Of a DNA stretch of 64,000 nucleotides, positions 1 through 7,992 are shown one piece after another. The position numbers and the translations under genes were made by a program. The notes under the pieces are model-generated. The model made no database searches and had not been told where the DNA came from. It saw only the letters and a list, made by a program, of their open reading frames with translations. Position 1 is the stretch's first letter, and each line of letters opens with the position of its first letter. The stretch is taken from assembly GCA_028278225.1 (NCBI GenBank), contig JANQEU010000069.1, forward strand, positions 1 through 64,000, given 5' to 3'. The stretch is from Cyclobacteriaceae bacterium. Its GTDB lineage: Bacteria > Bacteroidota > Bacteroidia > Cytophagales > Cyclobacteriaceae.

Positions 1-213
1 CAGGTTTTCTTTTTTTATTCCCTAATCAAACCTGCAACATCCGGTTGCAGGCCTGGGCGGCCCCGTTTGAAATCCTGCCGGGTTCACTAAACCTGGACAT
101 TTTTGTTCAGGTTTTCTTTTTTTATTCCCTAATCAAACCTGCAACATTCGGTTGCAGGGCTAGGCGCCCCCGTTTGAAATCCTGCCGGGTTCACTAAAAC
201 CTGGACATTTGTT
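1..213. repeat. Tandem 107/106-bp repeat, two units, each with two hairpins
   Basis: Unit 1 spans 1-107 and unit 2 spans 108-213; they differ at only a few positions. Each unit contains a perfect hairpin with arms CCTGCAAC/GTTGCAGG, then a GC-rich stretch ending in the core CCTGCCGGGTTCACTAAA (74-91 and 181-198), then a second hairpin (AAACCTG / CAGGTTT) running into a T-tract, which looks like an intrinsic terminator. The core resembles the 3' end of a tRNA followed by its terminator, but no full tRNA cloverleaf lies inside the window. A third copy is at 4293-4401. The repetition is seen directly; the tRNA-end interpretation is inference. Confidence 0.85.
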
Positions 214-250
214 CAGGTTTTTTTTGAATCCTTAATATTTATTAATGCAC

Positions 251-275
251 AGCCATTTTCATGGCTCTAGCTTTG
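251..275 (+). promoter_or_regulatory. Putative Bacteroidota promoter -7 element with upstream hairpin
   Basis: TAGCTTTG at 268-275 matches the Bacteroidota -7 consensus TAnnTTTG and lies 25 bp before the ATG at 301. Just upstream, AGCCAT (251-256) and ATGGCT (261-266) form a short inverted repeat. I do not see a clear -33 TTG at the usual distance, so confidence is moderate. Confidence 0.4.
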
Positions 276-300
276 TGTTATAATCAAAATTGAAAATGAC

Positions 301-1614
301 ATGAAAAAATTAATCTATTCTCCCATTTTGTTAGTCATAACCATATTGATTGTAGCTGGCTGCAATCAAAGAATGGTTGATTCTTCTACGAGATCATCAA
401 CTGGCACTGAAGCCACTTTGAACCTGGAAAATAATACCCTTCCAGGTGTAACTGTGCTGACCTTTGGGCCAGACAACGTATTATTCGTGGGGGACAGCAA
501 ATCGGGTGTTATTCATGCCATTCCCACAACAGCCATCCCATTAACCGACCCATTACCCTATAATAATAAGGGAGTAGACAGGAAGATTGCTGCCAAATTG
601 GGCATCCAACCCACTGATCTGATCATTAGTGACATGAAAATACATCCGGTAAGTCAGGAGGCGTACATTGCTGTAAAAAGGGGATACGAACCTGAGGCCA
701 AATCCTTGATTGCCATCGTCAATCCTGGTGATGAGAACGTGCGATTTTTAGAAATTACGAAAGACGATGTAACCCAGGTAAGCATTCAAAATCCGGTTAC
801 CGATTTTCCAAACTTTTGGAGAGATATTCCCGCCAACACTTTGACGATTACGGACATTGATTATCATGATGGTCATATTTATGTGGCGGGTTTAACGAAT
901 GGGGAGTTTGCCTCTACCTTAAGGAAAATTGCATACCCTTTTAATGGTTCTCAAACCCACATAGCGGGCATCGAAATGTACCATGCAGTCCATACGCAAA
1001 ATGAAACCCGTGCACCTATCAGGACTATGACTTTTGAAGATTTAGATGGAGTATCCACTCTGATTGCGGCCTATACATGTACACCATTGGTGAGTATACC
1101 GACATCGGAAATTCATGAAGGCAATCATATCAAAGCAAAAACGATTGCCGAGTTGGGGTTCGGGAACGTTCCCATTGACATGCTGACTTTTATGGCCCAA
1201 GAGTATGATGGCTCGTTCGATAAAAAACTATTGATTACTAACAAGCAAAGAAGTGGTAGCCTGATCTCTTTAAAAGATTTTGCAAAAGCCAATAAGGGCG
1301 ATGGACTTTCCGGATTTACACAAGGACCCGCCGGCGTGGAAATATTTCCTGTACCGCTTTCTGGTGTTATGCACATAGATGATCAAAACCAGATGATGTT
1401 AACATTACTTCGACGAAACATGGAGACCGGAGGTGTAGACATTTTATCAGAACTGAAGGGAGCTTATTTGAGATTGAGTGATTTCATTAACGAATATGAT
1501 TTCAACAATTACCAATACAAAGAAGGCAGCGAAGTTGTCAAGGGTTTTCACGACATGATTAAGAATTTGGAAGGGTTTCCTGAGTTGACATCTTCAAAAA
1601 TGAAAAGAGAGTGA
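301..1614 (+). CDS. Secreted lipoprotein of unknown function, beta-propeller-like
   Basis: This 437-residue protein has a lipoprotein signal peptide ending in V-A-G-C, so Cys21 should be lipidated. The mature part has short strand-rich segments such as LTFGPDNVLFVGDSKSG near residues 54-70, which resemble NHL/SMP-30-type beta-propeller blades, but I recognise no named family. A second lipoprotein gene starts 28 bp downstream on the same strand, so the two probably form an operon and may act together at the outer membrane. The tandem repeat lies directly upstream, and the region looks accessory. The coding call is firm; the propeller idea is weak inference. Confidence 0.8.
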   Translation: MKKLIYSPILLVITILIVAGCNQRMVDSSTRSSTGTEATLNLENNTLPGVTVLTFGPDNVLFVGDSKSGVIHAIPTTAIPLTDPLPYNNKGVDRKIAAKLGIQPTDLIISDMKIHPVSQEAYIAVKRGYEPEAKSLIAIVNPGDENVRFLEITKDDVTQVSIQNPVTDFPNFWRDIPANTLTITDIDYHDGHIYVAGLTNGEFASTLRKIAYPFNGSQTHIAGIEMYHAVHTQNETRAPIRTMTFEDLDGVSTLIAAYTCTPLVSIPTSEIHEGNHIKAKTIAELGFGNVPIDMLTFMAQEYDGSFDKKLLITNKQRSGSLISLKDFAKANKGDGLSGFTQGPAGVEIFPVPLSGVMHIDDQNQMMLTLLRRNMETGGVDILSELKGAYLRLSDFINEYDFNNYQYKEGSEVVKGFHDMIKNLEGFPELTSSKMKRE

Positions 1615-1642
1615 TTAGTCTACTTCAATTATTTGATAACTT

Positions 1643-2719
1643 ATGAGTTTGCCAATCTTTTTACAGATAGCACTTTTTCTGATCGCATCATGCCCAAACG
1701 AAGTAGAATTACATATTCAAAAAAGCGTCGTAGTTATTAATCATTTAAGTGCTGATGATGTGGTTTTAAAAGATGAAGAAAGCATAAATCTTTATGTGTG
1801 GGATAAATTGGAAGAGCGAAAAATTGAGCCTCCAATTTCGGGTAAATTGGAAGAGCAGGTAGAAGGTAAAACAATAGCTTTCATCCCTGCTTTTCCTCTA
1901 TTGGAGGGCACAAAATATGTATTAGAGATAAATACAATTAATGGATTAGTCAATAAGGTTTTTGAGTTACCTGATGAATTACGATCCCAACCCGTTGTAA
2001 GTGCAGTTTATCCAACTACTGATTCTTTATCCGAAAATTTGTTACGAATGTATATCCAATTTTCGCAACCGATGAAAACAGTGGGAAATTTGGAAAATAT
2101 CAAGTTAATCAATAAGGAGGGTGAGAAAATAGCAGGTGCAATATTCAACAATGTGCATGAATTATGGGATAGCGAACAAAAACAATTGACCATCATCCTG
2201 GACCCTGCGCGAGTAAAGACAGACCTGAAAGTCAACAAAAGATTTGGGCGAGCATTAGAACCGGGTAAAAATTACCAACTGATAATAGAAAAAGCCGAAG
2301 ATATCTATGGGCAAACACTAAAACAATCTTACACTAAGAATATTTATGTTTTAAAAGAAGACAAAGAAGCACCGGATCTCAATAATTGGTCAATTATCGT
2401 TCCCGCCTCCGGCAATACCACGGCATTGACTCTTCAATTTCCGCAAATCTTGGACCGTATGTCACTGTTTCATAGAATGAGAATACTGGGTCCTGATGGA
2501 AAACCAGTTAAGGGAAAAATAGAAATTGGGTTTAAGGAAACATCTTGGAGTTTTACCCCATTTAAAAAATGGGAAAACGGCAAATACATACTTCAAGTCA
2601 GTAGTCGCTTGGAGGATCCTGCGGGCAATAATCTAATTGGATTATTTGATCACAAGATCGGAGGCCTAAAAAGAGAGAGGGAAGGTGAAATTTTAGAAGT
2701 GGAAGTAGATGTAAGATGA
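1643..2719 (+). CDS. Lipoprotein with SbsA-type Ig-like domain
   Basis: This 358-residue protein has a short hydrophobic N-terminus ending in the lipobox I-A-S-C, with lipidation expected at Cys17. Around residues 115-235 it has the pattern of bacterial SbsA-like Ig domains: a proline-rich opening (SAVYPTTDSLSENLLRMYIQ), then QFSQPM, and later a segment on extracting and relating values typical of these domains. A second beta-rich domain follows (about 243-345) with DPAGN near the end. No catalytic motif is visible. It sits 28 bp after another lipoprotein gene and is likely its operon partner. It converges with the HxlR gene downstream. Confidence 0.75.
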   Translation: MSLPIFLQIALFLIASCPNEVELHIQKSVVVINHLSADDVVLKDEESINLYVWDKLEERKIEPPISGKLEEQVEGKTIAFIPAFPLLEGTKYVLEINTINGLVNKVFELPDELRSQPVVSAVYPTTDSLSENLLRMYIQFSQPMKTVGNLENIKLINKEGEKIAGAIFNNVHELWDSEQKQLTIILDPARVKTDLKVNKRFGRALEPGKNYQLIIEKAEDIYGQTLKQSYTKNIYVLKEDKEAPDLNNWSIIVPASGNTTALTLQFPQILDRMSLFHRMRILGPDGKPVKGKIEIGFKETSWSFTPFKKWENGKYILQVSSRLEDPAGNNLIGLFDHKIGGLKREREGEILEVEVDVR

Positions 2720-2741
2720 AAGACCATCAAGTTCTCAATTC

Positions 2742-3092
2742 TCAAACCATTATGGTTTCTCTATGTTTCAACCCCCATTGATAAAGTGCTTTAATTAAAG
2801 GTGTACACTTTTTTCCATATTCTGTGATTGAGTATGAGATGTTAACCGGACGAGTATCAGCCACTTTTCTGACTATCAAGAGATTTGTTTCCAGATCTTT
2901 TAACTCCTTTGATAACATTTTAGGAGTAATCCCTTTAACAGATTCCTTCAATAGCTTGAAACTACACTGCTCATAATATATTAATACACTGATGATTTGA
3001 ATCTTCCACTTGCCTTGAAATACGTTTAGTGCATCCCTTACAGGCAGGAGTTTTTCAAGGCATTCTTTAGGTGTTTTACTTCTTCCTCCCAT
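2742..3092 (-). CDS. HxlR-family winged-helix transcriptional regulator
   Basis: The 116-residue protein is a full-length HxlR regulator. The diagnostic block VRDALNVFQGKWKIQIISVL starts near residue 17, followed by the recognition part GITPKMLSKELKDLE and the wing YSITEYGKK. HxlR proteins are dimeric winged-helix DNA-binding proteins, often responding to reactive aldehydes, quinones or redox state through an N-terminal cysteine; one cysteine is present at residue 11. The gene is divergent from the lipoprotein gene at 3293, and a perfect palindrome lies in the shared intergenic space. The target is therefore probably that neighbour and itself. The ATG at 3092 gives the usual family N-terminus. 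Confidence 0.9.
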   Translation of the reverse strand: MGGRSKTPKECLEKLLPVRDALNVFQGKWKIQIISVLIYYEQCSFKLLKESVKGITPKMLSKELKDLETNLLIVRKVADTRPVNISYSITEYGKKCTPLIKALYQWGLKHRETIMV

Positions 3093-3108
3093 TCATAAAT
3101 TGATTAGT

Positions 3109-3128
3109 TAGTATACTCAAGTATACTA
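3109..3128. promoter_or_regulatory. Perfect palindrome, probable HxlR operator
   Basis: TAGTATACT (3109-3117) and AGTATACTA (3120-3128) are perfect inverted repeats separated by CA. The site is 17 bp upstream of the HxlR start and within the divergent AT-rich promoter region. Its size and symmetry suit a dimeric winged-helix repressor. A further GTATATACTA-like stretch follows near 3154-3164. Confidence 0.55.
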
Positions 3129-3292
3129 GTATATTTTATATATTTAGTTGCAAGTATATACTATGGGATCTACTTTAGCAAAATAATTGAGGTTAATCAA
3201 AACCTAAACATGGAAAACGAAAACAGTTGTACTCTGCATTAATAAATGAAATTTCAAAAAATAAGTTATATGTACATCTAAATCAGTTAAAA

Positions 3293-3841
3293 ATGAATTC
3301 AACAAAATTTTCTCTATTCAGTACCCTTTCGATACTCCTTTTAACGACCATTTTATCCTGCACACCAAGTTCTGAACCAACGAACTCCGTAACTGCTACT
3401 AATCCATTGGTTAAGCAACTTGTCGGTAATTGGTTTATCGAAGTATCGGGTGTAGTTCCTAATGGTGACAAGTATCAAAATATTATGAGTGTAGATGAAG
3501 GCGGAACTGTTGACATTGTAGGAGGTTGGATGTTCGGTGCGGGCGGTGTCAAGTTTACCGACAGTCCGGCAAGTGTTGTGAGTATTGATGGAAACGACTT
3601 CGTGATTAATATGTTTGCTTTTATAGCAGATTCAAATACAGGTGCCCCTACATCACTTAATGTTACTGTATATCGTGGAACCATGGATGAGAACGGGAAA
3701 AAATTTACGGCCAAAGCAGATTTATACTATTTGCCGTGTACCATGGCTGATTGCCCTCCACCTAATCCGGAAGACTTTGGCACTCCTGTGACCGTAGCGG
3801 ATGTTGTTGGTTTTAAGATTGCGACACCGAATTTGAATTAA
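3293..3841 (+). CDS. Small lipoprotein of unknown function, lipocalin-like
   Basis: Starting at the ATG at 3293 gives a 182-residue protein with a clean lipoprotein signal (LLLTTILSC, lipidation at the Cys). The frame extends upstream to a TTG at 3227, but that start would add 22 polar residues before the signal peptide, so I reject it. The mature part begins LVKQLVGNWFIEVSG, the pattern that opens lipocalin-like beta-barrels, and continues as short beta strands. No family is certain. It diverges from the HxlR regulator, which probably controls it. Confidence 0.7.
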   Translation: MNSTKFSLFSTLSILLLTTILSCTPSSEPTNSVTATNPLVKQLVGNWFIEVSGVVPNGDKYQNIMSVDEGGTVDIVGGWMFGAGGVKFTDSPASVVSIDGNDFVINMFAFIADSNTGAPTSLNVTVYRGTMDENGKKFTAKADLYYLPCTMADCPPPNPEDFGTPVTVADVVGFKIATPNLN

Positions 3842-3879
3842 TATCAATCTATTGTGTATATACATAAACAAAATACTGT

Positions 3880-4113
3880 ATGAGCAAAAGTATATCTGTC
3901 GAATTTCCTTTTGAGTCAAAATTTTTTGACTCAAAAGGAAGTAAACAAACTTTTGTCGATCCAAGAAGTAGCAGATTTTTCGGAGTGTCAGTGGTGACCA
4001 TCCACCACTGGAAGAGGAAACGAACTCTTGTGGGTTTTAAAAAAATTGGAAAGCGAGTTTATCTTCTAGAACGAGATTGTTTGAAATGTATGGAAGATAT
4101 TGAAAGGAATTAA
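3880..4113 (+). pseudogene. Frameshifted helix-turn-helix (excisionase/MerR-like) gene remnant
   Basis: The open frame gives 77 residues whose C-terminal half is a clear helix-turn-helix of the AlpA/excisionase type (FFGVSVVTIHHWKRK, then GFKKIGKRVYLLERDCL). The N-terminal half of that frame makes no sense. The +1 frame encodes the expected preceding part (FLTQKEVNKLLSIQEVADF) and joins it exactly at the T-run at 3978-3982. One extra T there would restore the protein. It is thus either a one-base deletion or a homopolymer sequencing error. Excisionase-like proteins are usual in mobile elements, which fits the accessory surroundings. Confidence 0.6.
3907..3938. repeat. Perfect 15-bp inverted repeat inside the HTH remnant
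   Basis: CCTTTTGAGTCAAAA (3907-3921) and TTTTGACTCAAAAGG (3924-3938) are perfect reverse complements separated by TT. It lies 27 bp after the ATG of the remnant. It may be an autoregulatory operator, an insertion scar, or a hairpin that controls translation. Confidence 0.8.
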
Positions 4114-4551
4114 TCCCTAATATGTACAATTGGCATAGACCAATTAAACCGAATAAAGCCCAATTAAGTTCGGGACCTTCTATCACCTACCTACCAGTTT
4201 CATTTCTACCTGATTACTCACACTATTGTTCCGTCAACTTCCATAATTTTTCTTTGTGAGATGGTGGACGATCCGTACTTATTCCATGAGTTCCTGCCGG
4301 GTTCACTAAAACCTGACATTTGTTCAGGTTTTTTCATTTATACCCTAATCAAACCTGCAACATCCGGTTGCAGGCCTGGGCGGCCCCGTTTGAATCCTGT
4401 CGTGATTAAGGGGAGCTTTCATTTTGCGCGCCGAATCAATTCATTCGTGAAAATTAAAATGTAAAAAATCAAATCGCAGGTTCATCATCTCTAATTCAGT
4501 TTATCTATTGAATTTTGGATGTCCAAAAAATCATTTTAAACTTTAATAAAT
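4114..4551. other. Intergenic region, 438 bp, without a credible gene
   Basis: Apart from the repeat copy at 4293-4401, I see no gene, RNA or clear promoter here. A 67-codon open frame at 4261-4464 runs through the repeat and has no protein-like features. Confidence 0.6.
4293..4401. repeat. Third copy of the ~107-bp repeat
   Basis: This copy starts with the core CCTGCCGGGTTCACTAAA, then the AAACCTG/CAGGTTT terminator-like hairpin, then the CCTGCAAC/GTTGCAGG hairpin and the GC-rich part, and ends in a decayed core (CCTGTCG). It begins and ends in the same core, so the segments on either side (about 200-4290 and 4400-5790) look like inserted cassettes. A partial core, CCTGCCGGGTTTACCAA, is at 5789-5805. 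Confidence 0.8.
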
Positions 4552-5670
4552 ATGAATAGTCGCCGGAAATTCATTCACCATATATCAAAGGGAATAGCAT
4601 TTATAACCTTAGCGAATTACGGATTATCATGTAAAACCAAAACGGAACGGGCTTTTATTGATCAATTGCTCCCTGCTCCAATTGGAGGTGGTTTTGAGAT
4701 GGAAGATTATTGGGTATGGGGATCTTCGGTAATTAAAGGAGAGGATGGCAAGTATCATATGTTTGTATCCCGGTGGGCAAAAGACATTGGTTTTGGTAAA
4801 TGGGTTACCAATTCTGAAATTGTAAGAGCAGTTTCCGATACTCCGGTCGGGCCCTATGAATTTCAGGAAGTTGTTTTACCTGTAAGGGGGAAAGGGTACT
4901 TTGATGGTCTGGTAACACATAATCCCCGAATAATAAAGTATCAGGGGTATTATCTTCTCTATTATATGGGCTCGACCTATGATTTCAAAATACCTGAAAC
5001 CAACGAAAATATCTGGGCAGATAACCGGGCGCAGAAAGCATGGATGAATAAGAGAATAGGGATGGCTTATGCTGAATCCGTGGAAGGTCCATGGAAAAGA
5101 ATGGATAAACCTATACTGGAACCACGCCCCGGGAAATGGGACGCTACCATAACATCAAATCCATCACCTGTGGTAAATGAAAAAACCGGAGAAATTCTCC
5201 TGATATATAAATCATCAACCAGCGGACTTACACCTCCCCTGTTACTTGGAGCCTGCAAGGCGGCTGAAATGGATGGCCCATATTCAAGAATCCATGATGA
5301 TCCCATTTTCAATTTTGATACCAGTGAATCCAACGAAAATGATGTTGAAGACCCATATGTATGGTGGATGGATGATCACTATGAATTAATAATGAAAGAT
5401 CGTTTTGGCCATATTTGCGGAGAAAGAGGGGGAGGGATACATGCGTTATCAAATGACGGTGTCAATTGGGAACTGGCATCCAAACCACTTGCTTACAGCA
5501 AAAATATTTTATGGGACAATGGGAAAAAGACCTATCAAAATCATTTTGAAAGGCCATCACTGTTGATAGAAGATGGAAAACCAACACATCTTTTTGCAGC
5601 AACCGGTATTGGTCCTGAAGAGTGGGTGTTTGAAAAAACCTGGAATATGGTGATCCCCTTAAAATCATAA
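4552..5670 (+). CDS. Secreted glycoside hydrolase, GH43-like five-bladed propeller
   Basis: The 372-residue protein starts with a twin-arginine-type signal (MNSRRKFIHHISKG) and a hydrophobic stretch ending L-S-C, so Tat export and perhaps lipidation are likely. The rest has the repeating layout of GH43/GH117-like five-bladed beta-propellers that act on plant or algal polysaccharides: DYWVWGSSVIKGEDGKYHMF near residue 47, HNPRIIKYQGYYLLYYMGS near 123, GPWKRMDKPILEP near 182, SNPSPVVN near 203, and VEDPYVWWMDDHYELIMKD near 263. Acidic residues in these blocks are candidate catalytic residues. The substrate is not predictable. It stands alone between repeat copies, which suggests acquisition by transfer. 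Confidence 0.75.
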   Translation: MNSRRKFIHHISKGIAFITLANYGLSCKTKTERAFIDQLLPAPIGGGFEMEDYWVWGSSVIKGEDGKYHMFVSRWAKDIGFGKWVTNSEIVRAVSDTPVGPYEFQEVVLPVRGKGYFDGLVTHNPRIIKYQGYYLLYYMGSTYDFKIPETNENIWADNRAQKAWMNKRIGMAYAESVEGPWKRMDKPILEPRPGKWDATITSNPSPVVNEKTGEILLIYKSSTSGLTPPLLLGACKAAEMDGPYSRIHDDPIFNFDTSESNENDVEDPYVWWMDDHYELIMKDRFGHICGERGGGIHALSNDGVNWELASKPLAYSKNILWDNGKKTYQNHFERPSLLIEDGKPTHLFAATGIGPEEWVFEKTWNMVIPLKS

Positions 5671-6060
5671 TACTTAAAAGAGAGAGGACTTAGTGATCTC
5701 TACTGAAAGCCAAAATGGAAAAAATTAAATCGGAGATCCATATGTCTTCCATTCGGAATTTGGAAGACAAGGATCACCATCAGGTAATCCTGCCGGGTTT
5801 ACCAAGAAAGCAGAGCTCCTCATGTTGACGATTTTTTTGCCAAGTGAACAAAGAAGATCAAAATGTTCTGTTTTCAGGCCGTCGATTCAATCTGAGTTTT
5901 AACTATCTGAAATCAAACTACTTCCCTGATTTTACCAAAATCACCACTTCAAACCATGGCAGAATTGTGCATAAAAATGTCGGAAACTGGTGCATAATTC
6001 ACGCACGTTGTACAACAAAAAATGACGAAATTCAGTTAACAGTTCTCAAAATGTGGTAAA
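5671..6060. other. Intergenic region with partial repeat core
   Basis: About 390 bp. It contains a degraded copy of the repeat core (CCTGCCGGGTTTACCAA at 5789-5805). A 71-codon frame from a GTG at 5844 has no family signature and is not called. Nothing else is evident. Confidence 0.5.
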
Positions 6061-6246
6061 ATGATTTCCAAAAACAACTATTCCGATCATCTGCGAACCG
6101 CCATCCGCATTTACAAGCAGGAGAAGTCCTTTCCGGCAGTCTACAGGCGTCTGATCAAGTCCATTGATCCCGACACTGCCATAAGCATTATTGCAGAGAT
6201 GAAGAAAAACGGGATAAAAGGCGGGTATTATAAATCTTATTCGTGA
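6061..6246 (+). CDS. Small hypothetical protein, 61 residues
   Basis: This short frame from an ATG encodes a mostly helical, mildly basic protein (IRIYKQEKSFPAVYRRLIKS, then AISIIAEMKKNGI). I recognise no family. No signal peptide or membrane segment is present. The composition looks protein-like, but the short length and accessory setting leave real doubt. It may be a remnant of a larger gene. Confidence 0.35.
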   Translation: MISKNNYSDHLRTAIRIYKQEKSFPAVYRRLIKSIDPDTAISIIAEMKKNGIKGGYYKSYS

Positions 6247-6316
6247 ATACCTTGTTCAGATTTGTAAGGTGGGAATTACCTCCGGTCATGATCATTCCTT
6301 CGCAACCCCCCCTTCA

Positions 6317-6333
6317 CCCCCTCTCAGAGGGGG
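6317..6333. terminator. GC-rich palindrome between convergent genes
   Basis: CCCCCTCT (6317-6324) and AGAGGGGG (6326-6333) are perfect inverted arms around one base, just downstream of the stop of the minus-strand gene at 6339. Sequences of this kind are widespread intergenic repeats in Bacteroidota. There is no strong T-tract, so a terminator role is only possible. Confidence 0.35.
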
Positions 6334-6338
6334 AAAGG

Positions 6339-7847
6339 TTAGTTGCGCTTTATCGTAGTGACTGAAAATCCGGATTCGCCATAGTAGAAACCTTCATCCG
6401 GGGCTTTTACTTTTTGAAATCCGCGGGTATCACCCAGGACGTCTGAGACGCTGGTAGTGATGTAATCAAATCCATCGATCTCCGTTACTTCAAGTTTTTC
6501 GAAAGGTTCGCTTTGTGCAATAAGCTTGATGTATTCGGTACCGCAGGGACAGGCTGTTTCAAACTCGAACGGCATAGGAACCTGTTGATTCAACCTGCTC
6601 TCATCGATATAATAGTTGTCAAGCAAGGAAAGCTGAGTACCATCACTCCAGACGTTCAGCAGCCGCAGGTATGCCGGCCTGGATATATTCACGTATAATT
6701 TCAGGATCTCCCCTTCCCTAAATATCAATGATTCGCTTCCCTTTTGAGTAGTAACCATGGCCGTCATCCCTCCATTTACGGTGGAAGAATTCAATATTTC
6801 ATGATGCTTTTTGAAATCAATCCCTTCATCGCTGATCTCATAAATAAGACCCAGTTTTTTAACTTCCGATTCATCAATTGCAAAAGACCCCCCATACAGT
6901 AGTACCATTGGCTCATTGTTGTCGTACTCATAGAGATTCAGGGTAATTTGAACTTCATCCCCGGACGGCCAGTAGCTGCCCGTCAGCTTAAACCTGGCGT
7001 CTGATGATTCCAGCACTTTAAACCGAGTAGAAGAACTCCGTCCTAATATCTGATGAAAATAATCGGAAAACTCCGTCGGGATCCCGGAATTCTTGTAGGA
7101 AATCGGACGGATGGAAAAGCTGGCAGAAGTATTCCCCAGCTCGTGTGTCATGTCATCGAGCAGGAAATTCACCAACTGGCTCAGAGACTGGTTCTCATCT
7201 GACCGTATCTTCTCAAATTCCTCTTTCACTATATACCGGTAATTCTTCCAGTCCCCACTCATCAAAACAGCATCGTTGGTCACTCCAAGGAAGATCAACA
7301 TGTCCTGCATTCCCGTAACTTCATGAAGATCCTGCAAAATTCCTGTCAGCTCTTTGTAGCGGATCTCAGTATTTTCTATCTCCAACGACTTCTCCAAAGT
7401 AGACTTTATGTCTTTCATTATGGCAGATAATCGTTTGTAATAACCTGCAGCCAGGCTCTTCTTTCTGACGTATGAAAATCCGTAAGCTATCTTTTGCCCT
7501 TTATCCAGGTGGGTCTCGGTTTTCAGACCCACTGCCTCAAGGGAGCTCTTTGTTACAGAGGATTTTTCGAATGAAGTGGAGGTCATACCATCGGTTGTAT
7601 TGATCCCAAGTGTAGATTGACCGGTGAGAGACACGAAAATGGATTCCGACAGATCCGTACGGGCCAGGTTTTTCACTTCATCCGATACTTTGTTAAGGTC
7701 TTCGCCCTCTTCGAAATACCTGGATGAGAATCCGATGAAATGGGAATACTCAGGATAGTTGCTTTGCCGGTACTCGTATTCGATCCACCTGGGTTGGGCT
7801 TGACCGGCAAAGCAGAAAATGATCAAAATAATGCCTGCAGATTTCAT
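6339..7847 (-). CDS. LPP20-like plus DUF4384 secreted protein
   Basis: The 502-residue protein has a cleavable signal peptide (to about residue 18). The following region (about 19-150) resembles the LPP20 domain: EYSHFIGFSSRY, then VKNLARTDLSESIFVSL and later KGQKIAYGFSYVRKKS. Residues about 356-452 fit DUF4384: EGEILKLYVNISRPAYLRLL, then LLDNYYIDESRLNQ and FETACPCGTEYIKLIA. DUF4384 is often found with caspase-like peptidases, and here the caspase-family gene lies immediately upstream on the same strand (145-bp gap). It is the last gene of the four-gene block and probably an envelope partner. The function is unknown. Confidence 0.75.
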   Translation of the reverse strand: MKSAGIILIIFCFAGQAQPRWIEYEYRQSNYPEYSHFIGFSSRYFEEGEDLNKVSDEVKNLARTDLSESIFVSLTGQSTLGINTTDGMTSTSFEKSSVTKSSLEAVGLKTETHLDKGQKIAYGFSYVRKKSLAAGYYKRLSAIMKDIKSTLEKSLEIENTEIRYKELTGILQDLHEVTGMQDMLIFLGVTNDAVLMSGDWKNYRYIVKEEFEKIRSDENQSLSQLVNFLLDDMTHELGNTSASFSIRPISYKNSGIPTEFSDYFHQILGRSSSTRFKVLESSDARFKLTGSYWPSGDEVQITLNLYEYDNNEPMVLLYGGSFAIDESEVKKLGLIYEISDEGIDFKKHHEILNSSTVNGGMTAMVTTQKGSESLIFREGEILKLYVNISRPAYLRLLNVWSDGTQLSLLDNYYIDESRLNQQVPMPFEFETACPCGTEYIKLIAQSEPFEKLEVTEIDGFDYITTSVSDVLGDTRGFQKVKAPDEGFYYGESGFSVTTIKRN

Positions 7848-7992
7848 GATATTAAAAAGTTAATCAGGCGAGAGTTTGGTTGCAATATGCAGTCTGTTCC
7901 CATTTATGAATCCTATTCTCTTGCTGTTATAAATTTTGGCAGGTCATTTCTCCCTGACGGTCGAAATGACCTCAAAAACACATCAAGGTCTT

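Noticed and set aside
3210-3242. Ten-codon frame (MENENSCTLH) ahead of the lipoprotein at 3293
   Set aside because: It could be a leader peptide, but it has no attenuator structure or conserved pattern that I can see.
4261-4464. 67-codon open frame across the third repeat copy
   Set aside because: It runs through the repeat and its hairpins, has no protein features and the repeat itself is non-coding in its other copies.
5844-6059. 71-codon frame starting with GTG
   Set aside because: No family signature, non-standard start, lies in intergenic sequence with repeat remnants. Only the following ATG frame is kept, at low confidence.
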